Position numbers and translations under genes: made by a program. The notes beneath the pieces were generated by a model, which had not been told where the DNA came from, searched no databases, and saw nothing but the letters and a program-made list of their open reading frames with translations. This document shows, in pieces, positions 23,361 through 29,953 of a DNA stretch of 48,213 nt (position 1 is its first letter; each line of letters opens with the position of its first letter). The DNA is from a virus. The stretch spans positions 1-48,213 of IMG/VR virus record IMGVR_UViG_3300037587_000370. The stretch is one strand, 5' to 3'.

Positions 23361-23855
23361 ATGGCAGTATGTGATACTGATATTGATTTCGGCAAATTCC
23401 TTGCTGTCTCCTGGGCCGCTGGCTGTGGTGATGATGACCAAACGGCTCTAAGCTATAAGCCGATAGGGATCACTCAATCCAAGAGTCTGGATGAGGCCAG
23501 CACCGAAGTCGACACAACCAACGATGATAGCGGTGCAGAAAACGAAACGGCGATCACCCGCATGACGGCTGAAATTACCGTGTCAGGCTTTAACTCGCTA
23601 AAAGATACCGTGACGACTTCACAAAAAGAACTCCGCGCATATCGCCGCACCGAAGTCACAGCCGGACGACAGCCGACCATGTGGCTTAAATTTGTTGAGG
23701 CTAATGGCCTTGATAATATTTTTGTGTTCGTAATCTTCACTGGCAATACCCGATCCTTCGGGACAGACGATGCGAATACTGGGGAGTTCAGTTTTAAGAT
23801 GACATCGACCGGCGTTAGCGGTAAAGCGGCTTGGATCGAAGTGGCTAAAGTCTAA
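23361..23855 (+). CDS. Major tail tube protein
   Basis: This 164-residue protein has the tail tube family pattern: SLDEASTEVDTTNDDSG, ITRMTAEITVSGFNS and FSFKMTSTGVSGKAAWI. It lies directly before a DUF6246-like chaperone and the tape measure gene, the canonical order for siphophages. It forms the stacked rings of the tail. The RNA leader is about 33 bases from the predicted start. Confidence 0.85.
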   Translation: MAVCDTDIDFGKFLAVSWAAGCGDDDQTALSYKPIGITQSKSLDEASTEVDTTNDDSGAENETAITRMTAEITVSGFNSLKDTVTTSQKELRAYRRTEVTAGRQPTMWLKFVEANGLDNIFVFVIFTGNTRSFGTDDANTGEFSFKMTSTGVSGKAAWIEVAKV

Positions 23856-24415
23856 TGCTGCTGGCATACGGACATGCGGAAATAGAATGGCAGGGCGTGA
23901 AATATCGCCTTGCCCCTACTTTTGCGAACATTGCCAAATTGGGATCGCCGGTTGAGATTGTCGAGTTGTTTAAGTCGTTTACCTTATCCGGCGCGCCATG
24001 GCATAAATTCAATATTGCTTTGATCGTGCTGAATGCTTGCAGCGACAAAGCGATCCCCGAGTCGTTGACTGGTCGTGTAAAATTCAGCGAGTCCCAGCAA
24101 AGGTTTTTGTATGTCCAGCCAAGCCATAACTTACCAATGATTAACGATGCTGTTATCCTAGCGGAGCATTGTTTATTGCATGGTATTTGTGGCAAAGTCG
24201 AATCAAAGGGCGATGGTAAGCCTATGGAAGAATTCGATGCGTATGCATTTATTGAGCTGGCTCAAGAGCATCTGAACTCAAGTCTCGAGGACGCCGCTAA
24301 TATGACTATGACTCAATTTGTCAGAAGGATGGAAGCTAAGTTTCCACCGCAGCCAAGCAATGGCCCAACTCAAGATCAAGAAGCGGCCCTATTGGCACTA
24401 TGTGAAGAAGGATAA
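23855..24415 (+). CDS. Tail assembly chaperone (DUF6246-like)
   Basis: This 186-residue mostly helical protein lies between tube and tape measure genes. It starts one base inside the tube stop (TAATG). Sequence such as FANIAKLGSPVEIVELFKSF and ending QEAALLALCEEG resembles DUF6246 tail chaperones. No slippery site and no second overlapping chaperone frame was seen, so the usual G/GT frameshift seems absent. Role: keeps the tape measure soluble during tube polymerisation. Confidence 0.75.
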   Translation: MLLAYGHAEIEWQGVKYRLAPTFANIAKLGSPVEIVELFKSFTLSGAPWHKFNIALIVLNACSDKAIPESLTGRVKFSESQQRFLYVQPSHNLPMINDAVILAEHCLLHGICGKVESKGDGKPMEEFDAYAFIELAQEHLNSSLEDAANMTMTQFVRRMEAKFPPQPSNGPTQDQEAALLALCEEG

Positions 24416-24418
24416 ATA

Positions 24419-26743
24419 ATGGCCACTGATGTAGGCTCAATAACTTATACAGTCGAGACAGATACCAGCTCTCAATTGAAAGCCGAAAAGGTGATCGATC
24501 AATCGACCAGGCGAATGGAATCAAGCTTCAAAAAAGTCGATCAGACGGTTAAAAACTTCACACGAACACTAGACAAGCAAGTTGATGCTATTAGTGCTCT
24601 AGAAAACGAACTAACATCTGCTGGCCAAAAGATATCAAAAACCGGTCAGGTTACTAATGTTTACGGACAAATAAACAAGGTCGCAACCAAAAAGCTGCTT
24701 GATCTTCGAGAGGAAGCGTCAGAGCTGCGAAATGAAATAAGCAGAACCGGAAGGGCGGCACTGGACGCCGCAAGCAAGACAAAAAAACTTAAAGAGGCGT
24801 CGGAGGCATCTGCTAGGGCGCTCAACATCCAAACCGAAGCGGCAAAAAGAGCCAGAGCACGAATCACAAATGTTAGCGACGCAACAGGGAAAGCATCTAA
24901 TAACGTTAAAAACTTTAGCCGAAATTCTGGACAGGCCGGGATTCAGTTTCAGCAATTTATAGGGCAAGTCCAGGGTGGCCAAAGTCCAATGCTTGCATTC
25001 TCCCAGCAGAGCGCCGATTTAGGCTTTGTGCTGGGCTTCCCTTTGCTTGGTGCTATAACTGGCATATCGGCGTCAATCGCGGGTATTTTTCTGCCAGCGT
25101 TATTTAACGGCGAAACTGCTGTTGGTCGGCTACAGAAAGTTATGGAGTCGCTTCGTGAAACGGCAATTACTACAGACGACGGGATCACGCTATTATCATC
25201 TGGAATAGAGAAGTTAGCAAAAAAATCAAGGGTTGCGGCAGGCATTGAGATTGAACTAGCAATGAAAAAAGCAAGATCAGCAATCATTGACGCCAGAAAA
25301 TCAATAAATGACGCCGCCGCCGAGTGGGCCGGATTTGGCCAAGGTACCTCATTGCTTAATCAACAGTTCGCAACGGCAGAGGGCGCAGCAAAGAGATTAG
25401 GTAAAACAGTAAAGGAAATTGTCACAGGCGCCGCCATTGAACAGGAGGGGCTTGTTGCTGGGATATTCGGAATAGAAGAAGCCACAAAAATAAGAGAAGC
25501 TATAGCGTCAACCGTAAAAGAATTTAAAATATCAAAAGAATCGGCGCTTGACCTTTTGATAGCTATCAATGATTTTAAGAATTCAAAAATCACAATGGAG
25601 GAGTTTTCTGAGGCCACGCTTTCTGTGTCAAGAGCTAATTCTAATGTAAGTGATTCGTTCAAAAAGCTGTTAGAAACGTCTGGTGACTCAACAGCAAGTG
25701 CGTCAGAAGCCACCGACATTTTAAAAGTATTAGAACTTGCATCAAAAGATCTAGATAAAGCGCTAACAGAATCAAGTGAAGGTGGGTTCACAAAACAAAA
25801 AGCCGCAGCCGACGCCCTATCTGATGCTCTTGATAAGATGTTTACCGCCGAAGAAAGGCTGGACGAGGCAAGGGGCAGAAGGGAAGCCGCAGAAAAAGAA
25901 AGACTTACAAAGCGCGTCGCTGGAACTGGTGTTACTCCACTGCAAGCGCTAATCATCAGGCAAGCATCAGAGGTTGAAATACTAAAGCAGGGTTTTGAGC
26001 AAAAAATAATAGCCGAACAGGAATTTTTGGATCGAAGCGCCCAATTAAACATCCAGCATCAAGAACAGGTTGCAGCATTACAGAAAAAAACAACCGAAGA
26101 TTCGGCGGTAAACTGGCAGGCATTAGAAAACCAGATCGTCGGGACTATGGCCAGTATCGTAACCGGCGCGCAATCCGGCAGAGAAGCGATTCAAGGGTTG
26201 GCACAGTCTATCTTAACTCAAATGGTTGGCGCGCTAATAAAAATGGGCATACAGTCAATAGTATCCCAAACCACAACAGCGGCGGCAGGAGTAGCAACAG
26301 CTGCAACATTAGCCACGGCATACGCAACACCAGCGGCTCTAGTGTCATTAGCTAGCTTTGGCGCCAATGCGGCCCCAGCGGCAGCAGGTATTGCGTCAAC
26401 CGTTGGCTTATCTAATAGCCTTGCTTTGGGCGGTTCGCGTGAACACGGTGGGCCTGTTAGCGCTGGAAAACCATTCTTAGTTGGTGAGCGCGGCAAAGAA
26501 ATATTTACCCCCAACGAAAGCGGCAGAATAACCAGCAACAAAGATAGCTTTGGCGGTGGCGGCACAACATTAAATGTGTCTATAGAAAACAACACCCCGA
26601 GCAATGTTACAACTCAGATGAGCGATGACGGCAAGCAGCTAAAAGTTTTCATCAATGAAGTGGCCAATCAAATAAGCAGAAACCAAGGCGTGATCCCTCG
26701 TGCAATGCGCCAGTCAACTAACACAACATTTAAGGCAAGATAA
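24419..26743 (+). CDS. Tape measure protein
   Basis: The 774-residue protein is strongly helical with long coiled coils (residues 25-150 and 440-560). It has a hydrophobic stretch near 195-235 (LGFPLLGAITGISASIAGIFLPALF) and an Ala-rich membrane-active region at about 600-670. The C-terminal GGSREHGGPVSAGKPFLVGERGKEIF motif is typical of tape measure proteins. At roughly 0.15 nm per residue the tail would be near 115 nm. It is injected during infection and sets tail length. Confidence 0.92.
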   Translation: MATDVGSITYTVETDTSSQLKAEKVIDQSTRRMESSFKKVDQTVKNFTRTLDKQVDAISALENELTSAGQKISKTGQVTNVYGQINKVATKKLLDLREEASELRNEISRTGRAALDAASKTKKLKEASEASARALNIQTEAAKRARARITNVSDATGKASNNVKNFSRNSGQAGIQFQQFIGQVQGGQSPMLAFSQQSADLGFVLGFPLLGAITGISASIAGIFLPALFNGETAVGRLQKVMESLRETAITTDDGITLLSSGIEKLAKKSRVAAGIEIELAMKKARSAIIDARKSINDAAAEWAGFGQGTSLLNQQFATAEGAAKRLGKTVKEIVTGAAIEQEGLVAGIFGIEEATKIREAIASTVKEFKISKESALDLLIAINDFKNSKITMEEFSEATLSVSRANSNVSDSFKKLLETSGDSTASASEATDILKVLELASKDLDKALTESSEGGFTKQKAAADALSDALDKMFTAEERLDEARGRREAAEKERLTKRVAGTGVTPLQALIIRQASEVEILKQGFEQKIIAEQEFLDRSAQLNIQHQEQVAALQKKTTEDSAVNWQALENQIVGTMASIVTGAQSGREAIQGLAQSILTQMVGALIKMGIQSIVSQTTTAAAGVATAATLATAYATPAALVSLASFGANAAPAAAGIASTVGLSNSLALGGSREHGGPVSAGKPFLVGERGKEIFTPNESGRITSNKDSFGGGGTTLNVSIENNTPSNVTTQMSDDGKQLKVFINEVANQISRNQGVIPRAMRQSTNTTFKAR

Positions 26744-27205
26744 ATGGCAGTAACATTAAACTACCCAAGTAACTTGCCTAATTTTAAGTTAGGCAAGCAG
26801 CGGCAGCAAAAGCAAACGTTTCGAACTAGCCAGCCTTTTAATGGCCCGTTATTCATCGAGAAAATCACCGATGAATCGCCGGTTATTTGGGAAGTGTCGG
26901 TCGTATGCCCAACGCCAGGGCTCGCCCGAGTGTTTCAAGCATTTTTGCGACAGACTGCCAACGGCGAACCATTCAATAAAGATATCTGGACGGAGGAGGG
27001 TTTTGTACCTCATGAAGTGCGATTCATTGAAATGCCATTACGTCCGGAGCAATCCGGTACTAGCGTTTGGACTTATCGCGGCACCATTTATGCAACGGCA
27101 CTAACGCAAAATGACGCACTGGTTAATGATGACTTGATCATACTTTACGCTGAACAGTCTGATATTATCGACATTGCAGTTAACACATTTTGGGCGGCCT
27201 CATAG
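26744..27205 (+). CDS. Minor tail protein (distal tail component)
   Basis: This 153-residue beta-rich protein starts immediately after the tape measure stop. The FKLGKQRQQKQTFRTSQPFNGP... opening and later RPEQSGTSVWTYRGTIYATA resemble small minor tail proteins that precede DUF1833 proteins in this type of tail cluster. It is likely part of the ring joining the tube to the tip complex. Confidence 0.65.
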   Translation: MAVTLNYPSNLPNFKLGKQRQQKQTFRTSQPFNGPLFIEKITDESPVIWEVSVVCPTPGLARVFQAFLRQTANGEPFNKDIWTEEGFVPHEVRFIEMPLRPEQSGTSVWTYRGTIYATALTQNDALVNDDLIILYAEQSDIIDIAVNTFWAAS

Positions 27206-27721
27206 ATGGCAACACCTACATTTAGTCAATTACAGCGGGAATATTGGGTAAAAAGACCGGCAGACGTATTGCAATTTTTTACCGTTGAATTTAGTCATCC
27301 TGATTTTGGGTTTGTGCGATTGGTTCAAGATCAGTTTAGTTCAAAAATATTCGATGTTAGTGGCACGCCCGAAACGTTTACCGGTGCGTCGATGCAACTG
27401 CCAATGGTGACCAATCAAGAAACGGACAGCACAAAGGCGGGAACTATAACTTTTGGCCGGATCGGATTGCAGTTTAGGCAAACGCTTTTACAAATAACGC
27501 CGCTGGGGGCCATAACGGATCCAATCACGGTTAGGTTAAGGCAATATCAAGACGGCACTACATTGCCGGTATATGAGAGGAGGCTGTACGTAGCTCGCAA
27601 TGGTATAAGCATTGGTAGTGATAATGTTAGTGTTAAGTTGACCGTAGATAACCCAGCGATCCTTTCTGAGGAAACACAATTTTACGACCCAGATCAGTGG
27701 CCAGGCTTGCAGTCTATCTAA
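27206..27721 (+). CDS. DUF1833-family minor tail protein
   Basis: This 171-residue protein has LEFSHPDF-like sequence (TVEFSHPDFGFVRLVQD), then QLPMVTNQETDSTKAGTITF and DPITVRLRQYQDG, the layout of DUF1833 proteins from phage tail clusters. It starts at the preceding stop. In related phages the NlpC/P60 and J-like genes follow at once; here a reversed cassette of six genes is inserted between. Confidence 0.8.
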   Translation: MATPTFSQLQREYWVKRPADVLQFFTVEFSHPDFGFVRLVQDQFSSKIFDVSGTPETFTGASMQLPMVTNQETDSTKAGTITFGRIGLQFRQTLLQITPLGAITDPITVRLRQYQDGTTLPVYERRLYVARNGISIGSDNVSVKLTVDNPAILSEETQFYDPDQWPGLQSI

Positions 27722-27726
27722 ATGAA

Positions 27727-27756
27727 AAAGCCGCTGGTTAGGCGGCTTTGTTTTAT
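27727..27756. terminator. Bidirectional terminator between tail genes and reversed cassette
   Basis: AAAGCCGC (27727-27734), TGGTTAG, GCGGCTTT (27742-27749) with TTTGTTTT following and an A-run preceding. It is shared by the convergent genes. Confidence 0.85.
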
Positions 27757-28013
27757 TTGGCAGATGAGATGTCGATTTTAATATTGGTCTCGAATGGAAG
27801 TTCGCTCCCCATGTTTACCATATGCCCAAGTTGGCTAATTAAACTATGCATTTGCCATTTGCTCCACCCATCACTATCTTCTTTTGGTAAGCTGAGTTCG
27901 GCATTAAGCCCAGGAAATTCCGCTCTTAATTTTGCCGCCTGCCGTTTTAACTCGATCTTGCCAACATCGGTAAGTCTTATTAATACATCATTATTTATAT
28001 TGAATTCAATCAT
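27753..28013 (-). CDS. Hypothetical small protein of reversed cassette
   Basis: This 86-residue protein (MIEFNINNDVLIRLTDVGKIELK...) resembles uncharacterised phage proteins with a D-V-L-x-R-L-T-D-x-G opening. ATG 28013 overlaps the upstream stop (ATGA) and has AAGGAGG at good spacing; a TTG two codons earlier is less likely. It is helical and acidic at the centre. Last gene of the reversed cassette. Function unknown. Confidence 0.7.
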   Translation of the reverse strand: MIEFNINNDVLIRLTDVGKIELKRQAAKLRAEFPGLNAELSLPKEDSDGWSKWQMHSLISQLGHMVNMGSELPFETNIKIDISSAK

Positions 28014-28198
28014 TCCCAAACCTCCTTATAGCTACCATCCGCATTCAAATGCAAATCCCGATCAATAGAGCGATCATCGATTTTCATCCAAGTTGATTGC
28101 TCGAGCTTATCAACCGCTGGCGGTTTGCGTTTAACCGTCTTGTCTTGCGACGATGTGATCCTGATAGATTGCGCTTTTGTTGGTTTACGTTTTTTCAT
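28010..28198 (-). CDS. Hypothetical small basic protein
   Basis: The 62-residue protein starts at ATG 28198 behind GAGGTGAGC. It has a very basic N-terminus (MKKRKPTKAQS...KTVKRKPP) followed by an acidic, Trp-containing end. Longer starts within the upstream gene lack a site. It overlaps both neighbours. No family recognised. Confidence 0.6.
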   Translation of the reverse strand: MKKRKPTKAQSIRITSSQDKTVKRKPPAVDKLEQSTWMKIDDRSIDRDLHLNADGSYKEVWE

Positions 28199-28469
28199 GC
28201 TCACCTCGGGCTTTAATTCGTAGTAACCTGATCTTTTTCGACAATGCCTTGCACTCGCTGTCATTTTCAGCCAGTAAGCACATTGCATCTTCTAGCATTA
28301 GATACATTTCCGGAGCTACGGCCATTAGGTTGGCGTTGGCTTTTTGCTCGTCATTACGGAACGGACCACTCATAGTGTAGGTGCCAACAACCTGAGTGCA
28401 GTCAATGTTTCTTATTGTGCCGTCAAGATGGTTGGTCCATTCGCCCTGTGTAAACTTTTCTTCACTCAT
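28185..28469 (-). CDS. Phage protein with ANANLMAVAPEMY motif
   Basis: This 94-residue protein has the motif EQKANANLMAVAPEMYLMLED, matching a widespread but uncharacterised type of phage early protein with an NARLIAAAPEL-like motif. It overlaps its neighbours by ATGA at the upstream end and 14 bases at the downstream end. The N-terminal half is beta-like. No biochemical function is known to me. Confidence 0.7.
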   Translation of the reverse strand: MSEEKFTQGEWTNHLDGTIRNIDCTQVVGTYTMSGPFRNDEQKANANLMAVAPEMYLMLEDAMCLLAENDSECKALSKKIRLLRIKARGEHEKT

Positions 28470-28696
28470 AACTCACCCGCCTTTAGCTGTTTAATAACTT
28501 CGGCCTTTACGTGTGGCCAATCCAATAAAGAAATAAAATCAGTACTGTATCGCTCGCCCTTTTTTAAGTGGTAAAGATGATTTATGTCAAATTCTTCAGG
28601 CTGATGTTCGTCTTGTGGGTAATGCGTGCCGACAACTTCGAATTCAAAAGTTTTACCCTCAATGGTTAAATGAACTGGGAAGTGGTTTATTTTCAT
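28466..28696 (-). CDS. Hypothetical protein, paralogue of its upstream neighbour
   Basis: This 76-residue protein opens FPVHLTIEGKTFEFEVVGTH, closely resembling the opening of the next gene (KPVILTINGATVDFTASGTK). The second halves differ; this one ends with helical HVKAEVIKQLKAG. It overlaps both neighbours by 4 bases. The two look like a diverged tandem duplication. Function unknown. Confidence 0.65.
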   Translation of the reverse strand: MKINHFPVHLTIEGKTFEFEVVGTHYPQDEHQPEEFDINHLYHLKKGERYSTDFISLLDWPHVKAEVIKQLKAGEL

Positions 28697-28908
28697 AGTA
28701 GCAACGCCTCGACCTGTGCAACGATTGACGCGTTAACTTCCGCAATAGACAAAAGCCACGTACAGCCATCGAGGTGATCTTGCCCTGCTGTTGCATGGGT
28801 TAATGTTGTCAGCTTGATTTCATTAGTTTCGAGCTTGGTGCCGCTCGCTGTGAAATCGACAGTTGCGCCGTTGATCGTTAGTATTACTGGTTTGTTGATT
28901 ATGTTCAT
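28693..28908 (-). CDS. Hypothetical protein, paralogue of its downstream neighbour
   Basis: This 71-residue protein has AAAGGAACC before its ATG. It shares a beta-hairpin-like N-terminus with the gene at 28466-28696, then has a helical end (SIAEVNASIVAQVEALL) comparable to the neighbour's. It lies between the HD hydrolase gene and the rest of the cassette. Function unknown. Confidence 0.65.
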   Translation of the reverse strand: MNIINKPVILTINGATVDFTASGTKLETNEIKLTTLTHATAGQDHLDGCTWLLSIAEVNASIVAQVEALLL

Positions 28909-28935
28909 TTTGGTTCCTTTGCGCCCGAAGCGGAG

Positions 28936-29448
28936 TTAGTTAGATAATAGATATTTTTCTACCATAATATTAGCCCTGACATGAAGATCGAAGTCGCCAC
29001 CGCGCAAAACCTCAAGCAAATCCCGCTTTTCGCTCATGTAAACTTTTGCGAAACTCTCATCGGCAACTATTATGCTAGATGAGTTATGAATTAAATCAGC
29101 CAGCTTAATGGTTTTGGCTTTGTCACATGCACAAGATAGCCACTCAAGATCCATTGTCTTGCGAAGTTTTCTATTCCCATAGTGTGGCCTTGAAATGTCC
29201 GACACTTGATAAACGAGTGACGAAACAATAACACCAAATTCTTTCATTAGTTCAACCCTAGTGACGTCACAATCTTCTATAACGTCATGAAGAATAGCAG
29301 CCGCTATTATTTGCTGGTCACTGGTAACGGTTTTTACAATCTCCGATACCGCAATGGGGTGTGTAACATATGGCTCACCAGTGTATTTTCTAACTTGCCC
29401 TTCATGTGCCTTGGTTGCGAATTCAATTGCCTGTTGTTCTAATGTCAT
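28936..29448 (-). CDS. HD-domain hydrolase, MESH1/SpoT-like
   Basis: This 170-residue protein has the RelA/SpoT hydrolase-type HD signature: AHEGQVRKYTGEPYVTH30P, AILH54D55VIED, and KLAD118LIHN122. These supply the metal-binding His, His-Asp and distal Asp, plus the ED motif. It has no synthetase domain, so it resembles stand-alone small alarmone hydrolases (MESH1) that cleave (p)ppGpp. It heads the reversed accessory cassette behind a regulated promoter and a GGGGACGG site. A likely role is removing the host starvation signal during infection; the substrate is inferred. Confidence 0.8.
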   Translation of the reverse strand: MTLEQQAIEFATKAHEGQVRKYTGEPYVTHPIAVSEIVKTVTSDQQIIAAAILHDVIEDCDVTRVELMKEFGVIVSSLVYQVSDISRPHYGNRKLRKTMDLEWLSCACDKAKTIKLADLIHNSSSIIVADESFAKVYMSEKRDLLEVLRGGDFDLHVRANIMVEKYLLSN

Positions 29449-29470
29449 ATTCCGTCCCCTTGTTAGTTAA

Positions 29471-29504
29471 TAAACACAATACACCCCAGTAAACGCAACG
29501 TCAA
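29471..29504 (-). promoter_or_regulatory. Promoter of reversed cassette with operators
   Basis: On the minus strand TTGACG (29499-29504), 17 bases, then TATTGT (29476-29481). Two operator copies, TAAACACAAT (29471-29480) and TAAACGCAAC (29490-29499), overlap the -10 and the -35/spacer. Confidence 0.75.
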
Positions 29505-29514
29505 CAACTCAATG

Positions 29515-29523
29515 TGTTATTAT
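29515..29523 (+). promoter_or_regulatory. Extended -10 promoter restarting tail-tip genes
   Basis: TGT-TATTAT (29518-29523), 23 bases before the NlpC/P60 start, matches the TGnTAnnAT pattern of the other structural promoters. Confidence 0.5.
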
Positions 29524-29545
29524 TGTATTTATTTTAGGGGGCGTT

Positions 29546-29953
29546 ATGAATCAGCAAAATTTTATTGATAAAGTAATTGGTAACCCATGGATCGATAGGA
29601 CTTCAAGTTTCGATAGCTGCGATTGTTATGGATTAGTAATGCTCTATTACAAGCACGTTCTAGGCATAGAGCTACCAACTATCAATGGTTACGATAAAGG
29701 GCAATGTGATACGGCGCAAGGCTGGCAATCAGGGATCTATCGGTGGCGACAACTAGATAAGCCAATCGGCCATGGTCTTTTGTTCACTTGCTATAAGGGC
29801 GGTCAGCCATCACATGTTGGCGTAACAATTGGCCCAACTAAGGTTTTGCATTCTCGCGGCAATGCCAGCCACTCTGGCAAGGTTGAGATTCACAGCATTA
29901 GAGCGATTAAGGCCATATATGGTAATATGACCTATCACGAATTTATAGGTTAG
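29546..29953 (+). CDS. Tail-tip NlpC/P60 peptidase
   Basis: This 135-residue protein has the NlpC/P60 catalytic cysteine in D26-C27-Y-G-L and the histidine in PSH90VGVTIG, with LHSRG following. It resembles lambda gpK-type tail assembly peptidases, which lack the N-terminal JAB domain in short forms. It follows AGGGGGCG. In the virion it may cut peptidoglycan during DNA entry or process tip proteins. The original neighbour, DUF1833, lies 1.8 kb upstream. Confidence 0.85.
   Translation: MNQQNFIDKVIGNPWIDRTSSFDSCDCYGLVMLYYKHVLGIELPTINGYDKGQCDTAQGWQSGIYRWRQLDKPIGHGLLFTCYKGGQPSHVGVTIGPTKVLHSRGNASHSGKVEIHSIRAIKAIYGNMTYHEFIG

Noticed and set aside
23855-24430. Programmed frameshift in the tail chaperone gene
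   Set aside because: No slippery heptamer and no overlapping second chaperone frame before the tape measure.
24661-26604. Long reverse-strand frames inside the tape measure gene
   Set aside because: Shadows of the coding strand, rich in Ser/Leu/Ala repeats mirroring the helical protein; no start signals.
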